Numbered from the stretch's first letter, positions 27,801 to 36,719 are shown. The stretch: DNA of 64,000 bases from Enterocloster bolteae (GCF_002234575.2 NZ_CP022464.2:2542001-2606000), one strand, 5' to 3'. Made by a program: numbers and translations. The notes: generated from the letters alone by a model not told the origin.

Positions 27801-28056
27801 GGCGGATATCGTCATCCATTATGACCCGTGGTGGAACGTGGCTGCCCAGAATCAGGCCACGGACAGAACCCACCGGATAGGCCAGGATAAGCAGGTAACG
27901 GTCTATAAACTGATTACCAGAAATACCATAGAAGAGAACATCTTAAAGCTTCAGGAAGCCAAGAGCCATCTGGCGGATGCAGTGGTGCCTGAGGGCACGA
28001 TATCCTTTGGCAGCCTGACAAGAGATGATATACTGAATATCATAAAGGAGGAATAG
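24829..28056 (+). CDS. SNF2-family DEAD-box-like helicase with SWIM zinc finger
   Basis: Large 1075-residue putative DNA translocase. A SWIM-type zinc finger (CSCSKGNS, then CAHGEA) lies at about residues 70-88. A long middle region (about 130-590) corresponds to the bacterial SNF2-associated domain. The motor follows: motif I DDMGLGKT near 636, DEAQ near 735, SALTGTPVENRL-like motif III, and the C-terminal lobe with SLKAGGTGLNL and DRTHRIGQ. Its cellular role in Firmicutes is unclear. The start is uncertain: ATG 24829 has no clear ribosome site, and ATGs at 24895 and 24904 follow AAAGGA. Confidence 0.88.
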   Translation: MSWDADRSCLGAGVSGIPLKGCMKQMKIVRMNTSSFWKGEAGVKGLVEDQGETFEVNIYLGSGRVRDYSCSCSKGNSYRGMCAHGEALFAYYNQQREEASKPTVHTSSQVHTMIREYTNREVALILAEEVDAQVRLEPVLILDGKDTRLEFEVGITRFYAVRDLRAFKEAVENGAHVAYGKDLSFHHHKSAFTDSSRELLALLMGGVQNQKAVRSLTLNRMNRDQFFEIMSGRTAKVQLPGGNRVMMDMEDSDPVVSLKVEKTGRDGLKASLMGVAPMKGSEGPRQVAGCFRGERFLYVVSGQRLYRCSESCTQVMGLFMEQMCMERDESVMVGQRDIPLFYERVIKHILPYCRLMLEDVDFKDYEPEPLKVSFRFDTGEDGALVMEPTLAYGGYEFHPLEDENLPRTICRDVPGEFRVSQLIHKYFKYKDPEGIRLVIRNDEDEIYRLMTEGMDEFRSMGDVYVSENLRQWKVLAPPRVTVGASAAGGWLELDVDMGDMNSQELNRILAAYSQKKKYYRLKNGQFLGLDEGGLTVISRMASELGVTRKELQSGKVRLPAYRAFYLDYLLKESTGVTYYRDQMLKAMVRSVKSVEDSDFTAPERLRGVLREYQRIGYVWLRTLDSYGFGGILADDMGLGKTIQIIALLEDAYGSGEQSPSLIICPASLVYNWEHEIRRFAPDLKVLSVVGSSSEREVLLNEVGRNPQDYQVIVTSYDLLRRDVGLYEAIHFRYQVIDEAQYIKNASTQSARAVKSLDVQTRFALTGTPVENRLGELWSIFDYLMPGFLFGSQFFKREYEIPIVREGDGAALKRLKRLIGPFVLRRVKKDVLKELPDKMEEVVYSNFETEQKKLYAANAAKFKEKLSTGGFGQAGEGKLQILAELMRLRQICCDPRLCYDNYRGSSAKLETCMDLVRRGVAGGHKILLFSQFTSMLDIIHTRFEKEGIMSHMLTGATSKEERIRLVGDFGKDEVPVFLISLKAGGTGLNLTAADIVIHYDPWWNVAAQNQATDRTHRIGQDKQVTVYKLITRNTIEENILKLQEAKSHLADAVVPEGTISFGSLTRDDILNIIKEE

Positions 28057-28059
28057 GAA

Positions 28060-28683
28060 ATGAAAGTATTAATGTTAAACGGAAGTCCCCATGAGAAGGG
28101 GTGTACCTACACAGCCCTTGCAGAGGTGGCAGGAGAGCTCAACCAGGCCGGCATTGAAACAGAGATTATGCATGTGGGCGGCGGGACTGTCCATGGATGC
28201 ATGGGCTGCGGCGCATGCGGTAAGCTTGGAAAATGCATTTACAGTGACGACAAGGTCAACGAAGCAGTGGAGAAGATGAGGCAGAGCGATGGGCTGATTG
28301 TGGGTTCACCGGTACACTATGCTTCGGCCGGCGGGGCTATCACCTCCTTCCTGGACCGTTTCTTCTATTCCGGAAGCAGTGCTGCTGCCCATAAGCCGGG
28401 AGCAGCCGTTGCTTCTGCCAGAAGGGCCGGAACAACTGCCACCCTGGACCAGCTGAACAAATATTTTATGATTACGCAGATGCCGGTAGTGTCCTCCCAG
28501 TACTGGAATATGGTGCACGGGCAATGTCCAGAGGATGTAAAAAAGGATGAAGAAGGCATGCAGATTATGCGTGTATTGGGCAGGAACATGGCCTGGATGC
28601 TCAAATCCATTGAGGCCGGAAAAGCTGCCGGAATTACGCTGCCTGAGACAGAGGAAAAGAAACGAACGAATTTTATACGGTAG
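28060..28683 (+). CDS. Flavodoxin-fold NAD(P)H-dependent reductase, Fe-S flavoprotein-like
   Basis: 207-residue FMN reductase-family protein. LNGSPHEKGCTYTAL at the N-terminus is the FMN phosphate loop, and GSPVHYASAGG binds the isoalloxazine ring. The segment GCMGCGACGKLGKC near residues 47-60 holds four Cys in the position where iron-sulfur flavoproteins carry a cluster. It starts 3 bp after the helicase gene and shares the AAGGAGGAATA ribosome site, so the two are co-transcribed. The electron donor and substrate are not evident. Confidence 0.88.
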   Translation: MKVLMLNGSPHEKGCTYTALAEVAGELNQAGIETEIMHVGGGTVHGCMGCGACGKLGKCIYSDDKVNEAVEKMRQSDGLIVGSPVHYASAGGAITSFLDRFFYSGSSAAAHKPGAAVASARRAGTTATLDQLNKYFMITQMPVVSSQYWNMVHGQCPEDVKKDEEGMQIMRVLGRNMAWMLKSIEAGKAAGITLPETEEKKRTNFIR

Positions 28684-28774
28684 GAAAATGGCTGATACGT
28701 GAAGGTTAGTGCATGAAATCAATACATGGAATTAATACATGAAATCAGGATGGACTGACTTAAGACTGGGGCCC

Positions 28775-28803
28775 GCCCGGCACTATGGTGTGCCGGGCTT
28801 TTT
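28775..28803 (+). terminator. Terminator after the flavoprotein gene
   Basis: GCCCGGCAC (28775-28783) pairs perfectly with GTGCCGGGC (28790-28798), followed by five T. Confidence 0.88.
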
Positions 28804-28823
28804 GAGTATGGCTTTATGTACGG

Positions 28824-29228
28824 CTATGCCAATGCGGTATGCATGGTCTGATTATGAATGTGCTGGTCCAGTATTAAATGAACCCGTTCCACTTCACCGA
28901 GAATCAGGGTTTCGGACTTCGTGATTTGGTTTCTTAATACACGCTCAGTGGATTTAATCTGGAATTCCAGACTGTCCATGCGGGTGTTCAGGGATTTTAT
29001 GTCAGACTGTATATTTTGTATATCAGATTTCATGCCCTGCATTTCGGCTTTTACGCCTAAGATGTCGGATTTCATGCCCTGCATTTCGGTTTTTACGCCT
29101 AGGATGTCGGATTTCATGCCCTGCATTTCGGTCTTTACGCCTTGTATATCGGTTTTCATATCCCGAATATCAGTTTTCATATCAATTATTTCAGTCAATA
29201 TGACATCAAGTTTATCAGAATCAGTCAA
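28824..29228 (-). CDS. Coiled-coil repeat protein of unknown function
   Basis: 134-residue soluble protein. Its middle is made of 14-residue repeats of the form GVKTEMQGMKSDIL, with hydrophobic residues spaced for a continuous coiled coil. The N-terminus is MTDSDKLDVILTEI and the C-terminus has LILGEVERVHLILDQHIHNQ. No signal or membrane segment. The ribosome site AGGAGGTGACAGC precedes the ATG. Proteins of this plan are common in gut clostridia, but no role is known to me. Confidence 0.75.
   Translation of the reverse strand: MTDSDKLDVILTEIIDMKTDIRDMKTDIQGVKTEMQGMKSDILGVKTEMQGMKSDILGVKAEMQGMKSDIQNIQSDIKSLNTRMDSLEFQIKSTERVLRNQITKSETLILGEVERVHLILDQHIHNQTMHTALA
29028..29153 (-). repeat. 42-bp coding tandem repeat
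   Basis: Three units at 29028-29069, 29070-29111 and 29112-29153, each encoding 14 residues; the first two are nearly identical and the third degenerates at its end. In-frame copy number change would only lengthen or shorten the coiled coil. Confidence 0.85.
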
Positions 29229-29407
29229 GCTGTCACCTCCTAAAAACAGTGTGCTGTGTCAGTGTGCCGAATCGCGGTTTGTGTTTCGTCTGGAAACAGG
29301 GTGTAATTAAGTATAGCAGATCGGAACATGTAAATCCAGGCTGATTTTAGCATTTTTTGTAATGATTTTCACCGGATTTCCCCGCTGGTTTTCAGAAAAA
29401 ATAATGC

Positions 29408-29436
29408 TTGTCACAAATCCCCCATTCTGTTATACT
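29408..29436 (+). promoter_or_regulatory. marR-ABC exporter promoter
   Basis: TTGTCA at 29408-29413 and TATACT at 29431-29436 with a 17-bp spacer; the start would fall near 29443, on the palindrome described next. Confidence 0.7.
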
Positions 29437-29442
29437 TTGGTA

Positions 29443-29460
29443 TAATTAACTAGCTAATTA
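29443..29460 (+). promoter_or_regulatory. Candidate MarR operator
   Basis: TAATTA at 29443-29448 and TAATTA at 29455-29460 flank ACTAGC with a central CTAG. The 18 bp form a near-palindrome immediately after the -10 box. MarR proteins bind such AT-rich inverted repeats and usually repress their own operon. Confidence 0.65.
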
Positions 29461-29511
29461 TATGCAGGCTAATGGTTAATCAGTCAGATATACGGAAAGG
29501 AGGCAATCTAC

Positions 29512-29997
29512 ATGGACAAAGCATCACGCAGCTGTTTTGTTCAATCCCCGGAGCACTGTCTCGTAGAGAAGTACATCCGGGTGGCCAGGCTGCACCGGAG
29601 TATGATGGAGCGCCGCCTGGACGGCACAGGGGTGTACCGAAGCCAGCATCAGATACTGATGTTTGTGTCGGATAACCCCAACGTATCCCAGAAAGAACTG
29701 GCGAGGATGTATGGCGTGTCCGGGGCTACCATCGCTGTTTCCCTTAAGAAACTGGAAAGAGGGGGCTATATCAGGCGCCTGGTGGACCAGGAGGACAACC
29801 GGTGCAACCAGATTTGCATAACGGATAAGGGAAGGAAAGTGGTGGAGGACAGCGTAAAGATTTTCAGGCAAATGGAGAGCCGCATGTTTGAAGGATTTTC
29901 CGAGAATGATATGAAGGTGCTGGGACAACTGCTGGACCGGATATACGGGAACCTGGACCGGGAGTTTACGGACAGGGCACAAAGGGAGGAATCATAG
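29512..29997 (+). CDS. MarR-family regulator
   Basis: 161-residue winged-helix regulator. The recognition region is NPNVSQKELARMYGVSGATIAVSLKKLERGGYI and the wing is RLVDQEDNRCNQICITDKGRK. It is directly followed (no gap) by two ABC exporter genes, so it probably represses a drug- or metabolite-export operon. The ribosome site GGAAAGGAGGCAATCTAC precedes the ATG. Confidence 0.9.
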   Translation: MDKASRSCFVQSPEHCLVEKYIRVARLHRSMMERRLDGTGVYRSQHQILMFVSDNPNVSQKELARMYGVSGATIAVSLKKLERGGYIRRLVDQEDNRCNQICITDKGRKVVEDSVKIFRQMESRMFEGFSENDMKVLGQLLDRIYGNLDREFTDRAQREES

Positions 29998-31737
29998 GTG
30001 AAACGATACAGAAAGTATATAAAACCATATCTTGGAGCCTTTATCCTTGGTCCTCTTCTGATGCTGACAGAGGTGGCGGGGGAAATCATGCTTCCCAAAC
30101 TGATGTCCATGATTATCAACAACGGGGTGGTTCAGAGAAACGTGCAGTACATCCTGTCCGTGGGAGGGCTGATGATACTGGCTACCCTTATAATGGCTAT
30201 AGGAGGAATCGGTGGTGCCTATTTTTCCGTGAAAGCAGCAGTCAGCTTTACCAGCGACCTGAGGGACGACCTTTTTTCCAAGGTGCAGGAATTTTCATTT
30301 AAGAACATAGACTCATACAGCACAGGTTCGCTGGTCACCCGTCTGACCAATGATATTCAGCAGATCCAGAATGTGCTTATGATGGGACTGCGGATGGCCA
30401 TGCGCGCTCCGGGCATGTTCATAGGAGCCCTGATTATGGCCTTCATGATGAATGCCAGACTGGCCGTGGTCATCCTGGTGGTAATCCCCCTGCTGACAGC
30501 CGCCATAGCCGTCATACTAAAGACAGCATTCCCCAGATTTACCGCCATGCAGAAAAAGCTGGACCAGCTAAACTCCGGCATTCAGGAGGCGCTGACCAAT
30601 GTACGGGTTATCAAATCTTTTGTGCGGGAAGAGTTTGAGGAAGAAAAATTCAGGGATATGAACCAGGATTTAAAGAACAGCAGTCTGGACGCCATGAAAA
30701 TCGTGATTGTCACCATGCCGGTGATGACCCTTGCCATGAACATAACCACACTGGCAGTGGTGTGGTACGGGGGCAATATCATAATTGCAGGGGATATGCC
30801 GGTGGGGGATTTAACTGCATTTACCACTTATATTGTGCAGATACTCATGTCGCTTATGATGCTTTCCATGGTGTTCCTGCAGCTTTCCAGGGCAGTGGCA
30901 TCCATCCGCAGGGTGGGTGAGGTCATGGACACGGAGATCGACCTGACAGACCGGGATGCATCCAGGAAGGACCTGGCTGTATTGAAGGGAAAGGTGGAGT
31001 TTAAACATGTGAGCTTCAGCTATACGGACAACCGGGATGAGATGGTACTGGAGGATATAAATTTTACGGCAGAGCCAGGTCAGATAATAGGCATTATCGG
31101 CTCCACGGGAAGCGGCAAGACCACCCTGGTGCAGATGATACCGCGGCTCTACGATGCCACAAAGGGCCAGGTGCTTGTGGACGGGGTGGATGTCAGGGAA
31201 TATTCCCTCAAAAACCTGCGGGAAGGCGTGGGCATGGTGCTCCAGAAAAATGTGCTCTTCTCAGGCACCATAGAGGAGAACCTGCGCTGGGGCAAGGAGG
31301 ACGCCTCCATGGATGAAATCAGGGAAATGGCACAGAGCGCCCAGGCAGACAGCTTTGTCACATCCTTTACCAACGGCTATGATACGGACATGGGACAGGG
31401 CGGGGTCAATGTATCGGGGGGCCAGAAGCAGAGACTCTGTATTGCCAGGGCCCTGCTTAAGAGGCCCAAAATCCTGATACTGGATGACAGCACCAGTGCT
31501 GTGGATACGGCCACGGAGGCCAGGATACGGCAGTGTTTTAACACCAGCCTTAAGGACACCACCAAAATCATAATAGCGCAGCGCATCGGATCCGTGGAGG
31601 AGGCTGACCGGATTTTAGTGCTGGATGAAGGCAGGCTCATCGGCCAGGGGACCCATGAACAGCTTATGGAGGAATGTAAGGCATACCAGGAGATTTATTA
31701 TTCCCAGAGGGACCGAAAGGAGACGGCTGTATCATGA
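29998..31737 (+). CDS. Heterodimeric ABC exporter, subunit with degenerate Walker B
   Basis: 579-residue half-transporter with an N-terminal six-helix membrane domain (about 1-310) and a C-terminal ATPase. Walker A is GSTGSGKT and the signature is VSGGQ. Walker B reads LILDDSTSAVD, with Asp in place of the catalytic Glu, a mark of the non-canonical site of heterodimeric exporters such as BmrCD and TM287/288. GTG start directly at the marR stop; its stop overlaps the next ATG by 4 bp. Confidence 0.92.
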   Translation: MKRYRKYIKPYLGAFILGPLLMLTEVAGEIMLPKLMSMIINNGVVQRNVQYILSVGGLMILATLIMAIGGIGGAYFSVKAAVSFTSDLRDDLFSKVQEFSFKNIDSYSTGSLVTRLTNDIQQIQNVLMMGLRMAMRAPGMFIGALIMAFMMNARLAVVILVVIPLLTAAIAVILKTAFPRFTAMQKKLDQLNSGIQEALTNVRVIKSFVREEFEEEKFRDMNQDLKNSSLDAMKIVIVTMPVMTLAMNITTLAVVWYGGNIIIAGDMPVGDLTAFTTYIVQILMSLMMLSMVFLQLSRAVASIRRVGEVMDTEIDLTDRDASRKDLAVLKGKVEFKHVSFSYTDNRDEMVLEDINFTAEPGQIIGIIGSTGSGKTTLVQMIPRLYDATKGQVLVDGVDVREYSLKNLREGVGMVLQKNVLFSGTIEENLRWGKEDASMDEIREMAQSAQADSFVTSFTNGYDTDMGQGGVNVSGGQKQRLCIARALLKRPKILILDDSTSAVDTATEARIRQCFNTSLKDTTKIIIAQRIGSVEEADRILVLDEGRLIGQGTHEQLMEECKAYQEIYYSQRDRKETAVS

Positions 31738-33617
31738 CGAGACAACAGAAAGCGGAAAGCCTGAAACGGCGCTATGGAAGACATGGTGCTCCTGAGGCCA
31801 GGGGTCCCATGGGAGGGAGAAGACATGGGCCGGGGCGGAATATGGCGATGGGCCCCAAAAGGCTGCCCAGGAACGCAGGCACCACCATCAGGCGTCTTCT
31901 GCATTATTTAAATGAGGATAAATCCAAGATGATGCTGGCATTTTTCTGTGTTGTCCTCAACACAGCGTCAACGCTGGCAGGCTCCTATATGCTGCGGCCT
32001 ATCATCAATACATTCATTGCCCCGCTAACAGGAGGTCCCGGGGATCCGGCAGGACTTGCAAGGGCCCTGGCTGTGCTGGCGGCTGTGTTTGCCGTGGGGG
32101 TGCTTGCCAATTATGCCCAGGCAAAGGTTATGCTGACCGTGGCCCAAAATGCCCTGCAGAAAATCCGCAATGACCTGTTTGGCAGAATGCAGAAGCTGCC
32201 GGTCCGGTTTTATGATACCAACTCCAACGGTGATTTGATGAGCCGTTTTACAAATGATGTGGATACCATCGGGCAGATGCTCAGCTCCACGCTGGTACAG
32301 CTGTTTTCCGGAGCATTAAGCATTATCGGCACCCTGTTCCTCATGGTGTACACCAACCTGATTCTGACTCTTGTCACCCTGGTGATGATTCCCATTATGA
32401 TGAAGGCGGGAGGAGCTGTGGCCGGGTGGAGCCAGAAATACTTTACCGCCCAGCAGACATCCCTGGGAGCCGTGAACGGATATATAGAGGAGACCATTAC
32501 CGGACAGAAGGTGGTTAAGGTATTCTGCCATGAGGATATGGCCAGAGAGGAATTCGGCATACTAAACCATGATCTGAGGCACAACCAGATTCGGGCCCAG
32601 TTTTTCGGCGGTATCATGGGGCCTGTGATGAACAGCCTGAGCCAGATCAACTATTCCCTTACAGCTTGTGTGGGCGGCCTGCTCTGTGTGCTCAGGGGCT
32701 TTGATGTGGGCGGGCTGACCGTGTTCTTAAACTTTTCCAGACAGTTCAGCCGTCCCATCAACGAGATATCCATGCAGGTCAGCAATGTATTCTCAGCCCT
32801 GGCCGGAGCAGAGCGTGTATTTGCGGTGATGGATGAGGAGCCGGAGCCGGCCAACACCAGGGACTGCATAGTGCCAAGTCCTATGATTGGCCATGTGGTG
32901 TTTCATCATGTTACCTTTGGCTACGATCCGGATAAAACCATTCTAAGGGACATAAACCTCTATGCCAAACCGGGGCAGAAGATTGCCTTTGTAGGATCTA
33001 CCGGCGCGGGAAAGACCACCATAACAAATCTGCTGAACCGGTTTTATGACATCCAGTCAGGCTCCATCACCATTGACGGGGCGGATATACGAACTATTTC
33101 AAGGGATGCCCTGCGAAGCAACATTGCCATGGTCCTTCAGGACACCCACCTTTTTACAGGCACGGTGCGGGAGAATATCCGCTACGGCAGGCTGGACGCC
33201 ACGGACGACGAGGTTATTCAGGCGGCAAAAACAGCATCCGCCCACTCCTTTATCATGCGTCTTCCCCACGGATATGACACCATGCTGGAGGGGGACGGGG
33301 CCAATTTAAGCCAGGGCCAGAGACAGCTTCTCAATATTGCCAGGGCATCCATATCCAAGGCTCCTGTGCTGATACTGGACGAGGCCACCAGCTCCGTGGA
33401 TACCAGGACTGAAAAACACATTGAGCACGGTATGGACCGGCTGATGGCGGACCGAACCACCTTCATCATTGCCCACAGGCTGTCTACGGTGCGGAGCGCC
33501 AACGCCATTATGGTTCTGGAGCAGGGGGAAATCATTGAGCGGGGAACCCATGAGGAGCTTCTGGAGATGAAAGGACGGTACTACGAACTGTATACAGGCA
33601 TGAAAGAACTGGAATGA
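31734..33617 (+). CDS. Heterodimeric ABC exporter, subunit with canonical Walker B
   Basis: 627-residue partner half-transporter. A basic, Gly/Pro-rich cytoplasmic tail (about 1-50) precedes the six-helix domain. Walker A is GSTGAGKT and Walker B LILDEATSSVD retains the catalytic Glu. The signature reads LSQGQ rather than LSGGQ, so this chain's signature together with the partner's Walker B would form the degenerate site. Substrate unknown; the MarR gene upstream suggests toxic small molecules. Confidence 0.92.
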   Translation: MTRQQKAESLKRRYGRHGAPEARGPMGGRRHGPGRNMAMGPKRLPRNAGTTIRRLLHYLNEDKSKMMLAFFCVVLNTASTLAGSYMLRPIINTFIAPLTGGPGDPAGLARALAVLAAVFAVGVLANYAQAKVMLTVAQNALQKIRNDLFGRMQKLPVRFYDTNSNGDLMSRFTNDVDTIGQMLSSTLVQLFSGALSIIGTLFLMVYTNLILTLVTLVMIPIMMKAGGAVAGWSQKYFTAQQTSLGAVNGYIEETITGQKVVKVFCHEDMAREEFGILNHDLRHNQIRAQFFGGIMGPVMNSLSQINYSLTACVGGLLCVLRGFDVGGLTVFLNFSRQFSRPINEISMQVSNVFSALAGAERVFAVMDEEPEPANTRDCIVPSPMIGHVVFHHVTFGYDPDKTILRDINLYAKPGQKIAFVGSTGAGKTTITNLLNRFYDIQSGSITIDGADIRTISRDALRSNIAMVLQDTHLFTGTVRENIRYGRLDATDDEVIQAAKTASAHSFIMRLPHGYDTMLEGDGANLSQGQRQLLNIARASISKAPVLILDEATSSVDTRTEKHIEHGMDRLMADRTTFIIAHRLSTVRSANAIMVLEQGEIIERGTHEELLEMKGRYYELYTGMKELE

Positions 33618-33677
33618 TTGCCATGAAATTAACATGTATTTAACATATAATTAAAAAAATAACATATATAATCTGTA

Positions 33678-33706
33678 TTGTATACAATCTTTATTTATGC
33701 TATACT
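33678..33706 (+). promoter_or_regulatory. rnf operon promoter
   Basis: TTGTAT at 33678-33683 and TATACT at 33701-33706 with 17-bp spacing, about 108 bp before rnfC. Confidence 0.55.
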
Positions 33707-33813
33707 AAATTGGTGTATTCCGGCGGGGGCAGGCAGCCCTGCCGGTCATACCGGGCGCTGGTACTGGTCCGGCCGCACAAAGGAATAAAACAAAGAAAAG
33801 AGGGAGAGAATCC

Positions 33814-35139
33814 ATGGGTTTGGCGACTTTTATAGGCGGCATCCATCCATATGAGGGGAAAGAGCTGTCAGAGAACAAACCGGTACAGGTCCTGATGCCA
33901 AAGGGCGACCTGGTGTATCCGATGTCACAGCACATTGGTGCACCCGCGAAGCCTCTGGTAGCAAAGGGCGATCATGTACTGGCAGGCCAGAAGATTGGAG
34001 AAGCAGGCGGTTTCATCTCTGCAAATGTAATTGCTTCTGTTTCAGGAACGGTGAAGGCCATTGAACCAAGGCGTATGGCTAACGGAGCAATGGTGCCCTC
34101 CATTGTGGTTGAAAATGATGGAGAATATAAGACGGTTGAGGGCGTAGGAGAGGACAGGGACCCATCAGGCCTGTCTAAAGAGGAAATCCGCAACATTGTG
34201 AAGGAAGCCGGTATCGTGGGTCTCGGCGGAGCAGGATTCCCCACTCATGTAAAGCTGACTCCGAAGGATGAGAACGCCATCGAGTACATACTGGTCAACG
34301 GCGCAGAGTGTGAGCCGTACCTCACCAGCGACTACCGGATGATGCTGGAAGAGCCGGAGAAAATTGTAGGCGGCTTAAAGGTCATCCTTCAGCTGTTTGA
34401 CAATGCAAAGGGTGTTATCGGCATTGAGAACAATAAGCCGGAGGCCATCAAGAAACTTACCGAGATGGTAAAGGACGAGCCGCGCATCACGGTCTGTCCC
34501 CTTATGACAAAGTATCCGCAGGGAGGAGAGCGTTCCCTGATTTATGCCGTTACAGGCAGGAAGGTCAACTCGTCCATGCTTCCCGCGGACGCAGGATGCA
34601 TCGTGGACAATGTTGACACCGTGATTTCCATTTACATGGCAGTGTGCAAGAGCACGCCCCTGATGAGGAAGATCATCACGGTCACCGGAGACGCGGTGGC
34701 AGACCCCAGAAATTTCAGCGTAAAGCTTGGAACCAATTACCAGGAGCTGTTGGACGCAGCCGGCGGTTTTAAGACGGAGCCGGAAAAGGTTCTGTCAGGC
34801 GGCCCCATGATGGGCCAGGCCATATTTGACCTGAATATCCCGGTAAGCAAGACTTCGTCCGCCCTGACCTGCTTCACAAAGGACCAGGTGGCTGAGATGG
34901 AGCCTTCCGCATGCATACGGTGCGGAAAATGCGTCAGTGTATGTCCAAGCCACATCATCCCTGTGATGATGATGCAGGCCGCTCTCAGGGACGACTGCGA
35001 GACATTCGAGAAGCTGAACGGTATGGAATGTATGGAGTGCGGAAGCTGCACCTACATATGTCCGGCCAAGAGGCCTCTGACTCAGGCATTTAAGGAAATG
35101 CGCAAGACAGTTGCGGCTAACCGCAGGAAGAAAGGGTAG
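33814..35139 (+). CDS. rnfC: Rnf complex subunit C
   Basis: Peripheral subunit of the ferredoxin:NAD+ oxidoreductase, thought to bind NADH and FMN. 441 residues. The Gly-rich GLGGAGFPTHVKL and NGAECEPYLTSDYR segments are family marks. Two 4Fe-4S motifs lie at CIRCGKCVSVCP (from residue 367) and CMECGSCTYICP (from about 406). First gene of rnfCDGEAB. Confidence 0.96.
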   Translation: MGLATFIGGIHPYEGKELSENKPVQVLMPKGDLVYPMSQHIGAPAKPLVAKGDHVLAGQKIGEAGGFISANVIASVSGTVKAIEPRRMANGAMVPSIVVENDGEYKTVEGVGEDRDPSGLSKEEIRNIVKEAGIVGLGGAGFPTHVKLTPKDENAIEYILVNGAECEPYLTSDYRMMLEEPEKIVGGLKVILQLFDNAKGVIGIENNKPEAIKKLTEMVKDEPRITVCPLMTKYPQGGERSLIYAVTGRKVNSSMLPADAGCIVDNVDTVISIYMAVCKSTPLMRKIITVTGDAVADPRNFSVKLGTNYQELLDAAGGFKTEPEKVLSGGPMMGQAIFDLNIPVSKTSSALTCFTKDQVAEMEPSACIRCGKCVSVCPSHIIPVMMMQAALRDDCETFEKLNGMECMECGSCTYICPAKRPLTQAFKEMRKTVAANRRKKG

Positions 35140-35154
35140 GAGGGGACATAAGTC

Positions 35155-36090
35155 ATGAGTAAATTATTAAACGTATCATCATCCCCGCATGTGAGAAGCC
35201 ATGAGACCACCCACAGCATCATGCTGGACGTGGCCATTGCCATGTTGCCTGCAACTGCTTTCGGTGTGTATCATTTCGGCATGCATGCGCTGCTGGTGCT
35301 TATAGTTACGGTTGCAGCCTGTGTTTTAAGTGAGTATGTATATGAGAAGCTGATGAAGAAGCCAAGCACCATCAGCGACTGCAGTGCCCTGGTCACGGGC
35401 CTGATTCTGGCACTGAACATGCCTCCGGAGATTCCGGTGTGGATTCCTGCTCTGGGTGGAATCTTTGCCATTATCGTGGTGAAGCAGCTCTACGGCGGCC
35501 TGGGACAGAACTTTATGAACCCGGCTCTGGCAGCCAGATGCTTCCTGCTGATTTCCTTTGCGGGAAAAATGACAAATTTCAGCTACAGCGGGTTTGACGG
35601 CGTGTCCGGCGCGACCCCCCTGGCAGTGCTTAAAAGCGGCGGGACCGTGGATGTTCCGGCCATGTTTGTGGGAAATATCCCGGGCACCATCGGAGAGGTT
35701 TCCGTGATTGCCCTTTTAATCGGCGCAGCCTATCTTCTGGCAAAGAAGGTAATCTCCATCCGGATTCCAGGCACCTACATACTGACGGTTGTGGTATTTG
35801 CCATCCTGTTCGGAGGCCATGGATTTGATTTAAATTACATTGCAGCCCATCTGTGCGGCGGCGGCCTGATTTTCGGTGCCTTCTTTATGGCAACCGACTA
35901 TGTGACCAGCCCCATCACGCCAAAGGGCCAGATTGTGTTTGGTATCCTGCTGGGCGTGCTCACAGGACTGTTCAGGATTTTCGGCGGCTCCGCAGAGGGC
36001 GTGTCCTACGCAATTATCATCAGCAACATCCTTGTTCCGCTGATTGAGAAAGTAACCCTTCCCAAAGCATTTGGAAAGGAGGGCAAGTAA
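35155..36090 (+). CDS. rnfD: Rnf complex subunit D
   Basis: Integral membrane subunit with covalently bound FMN in studied homologues, 311 residues with about nine hydrophobic segments. The SGATPLAVLK segment near residue 162 contains the Thr expected to carry FMN. Fifteen base pairs after rnfC and two before rnfG. Confidence 0.95.
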   Translation: MSKLLNVSSSPHVRSHETTHSIMLDVAIAMLPATAFGVYHFGMHALLVLIVTVAACVLSEYVYEKLMKKPSTISDCSALVTGLILALNMPPEIPVWIPALGGIFAIIVVKQLYGGLGQNFMNPALAARCFLLISFAGKMTNFSYSGFDGVSGATPLAVLKSGGTVDVPAMFVGNIPGTIGEVSVIALLIGAAYLLAKKVISIRIPGTYILTVVVFAILFGGHGFDLNYIAAHLCGGGLIFGAFFMATDYVTSPITPKGQIVFGILLGVLTGLFRIFGGSAEGVSYAIIISNILVPLIEKVTLPKAFGKEGK

Positions 36091-36092
36091 TT

Positions 36093-36704
36093 ATGAATAA
36101 AGCAGGATTTATGAAAGACGCGCTGATCCTTTTTGTCATCACACTGGTATCGGGCTGCCTGCTTGGCGGTGTGTACCAGGTAACTAAGGAACCCATTGAG
36201 AAGGCTACCATTGCTGCCAACAACAAGGCTTACAAGGCAGTATTTAACGAGGCTGAGTCATTTGAACCGGATGATGCCCTTACAGCCGCGGTCGAGGGAT
36301 GCAACGCAGACCTGGCCGGCATGGATTTTGGCGGCGTCAAGGTGGAGAATGTGCTTAAGGCAGTAGACGGCAGCGGCAGCCAGCTGGGCTATGTCATCAC
36401 TTCCCTTTCCAATGACAGTTATGGCGGCGCTGTGAAGGTATCCGTGGGCATTAAGGAGGACGGCACCATTACAGGAATCGAGTTCCTGGAAATCAATGAT
36501 ACGCCGGGTCTGGGACTTAAGGCCAAGGAGCCTAAATTCAAAGACCAGTTCATAGGCAAGAATGCCGAATCCTTAAGTGTAACCAAGATGGGGAATGCGG
36601 ACGACACCCAGATTAACGCAATCAGCGGTGCCACCATTACTTCCAGTGCAACAACCAACGCAGTGAATGCAGCTTTATATTACCTGCATAACTGCATCAA
36701 ATAA
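36093..36704 (+). CDS. rnfG: Rnf complex subunit G
   Basis: Membrane-anchored flavoprotein, 203 residues. A single N-terminal hydrophobic segment (about 8-28) is followed by an extracellular FMN-binding domain; AISGATITSSATT near residue 176 is the covalent FMN site. Confidence 0.95.
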   Translation: MNKAGFMKDALILFVITLVSGCLLGGVYQVTKEPIEKATIAANNKAYKAVFNEAESFEPDDALTAAVEGCNADLAGMDFGGVKVENVLKAVDGSGSQLGYVITSLSNDSYGGAVKVSVGIKEDGTITGIEFLEINDTPGLGLKAKEPKFKDQFIGKNAESLSVTKMGNADDTQINAISGATITSSATTNAVNAALYYLHNCIK

Positions 36705-36719
36705 TTAGGAGGTGGGAAT

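Noticed and set aside
28921..29310. Plus-strand repeat frame opposite the coiled-coil gene
   Set aside because: It is the complement of the 42-bp repeats; the minus frame has the better ribosome site and a sensible heptad pattern.
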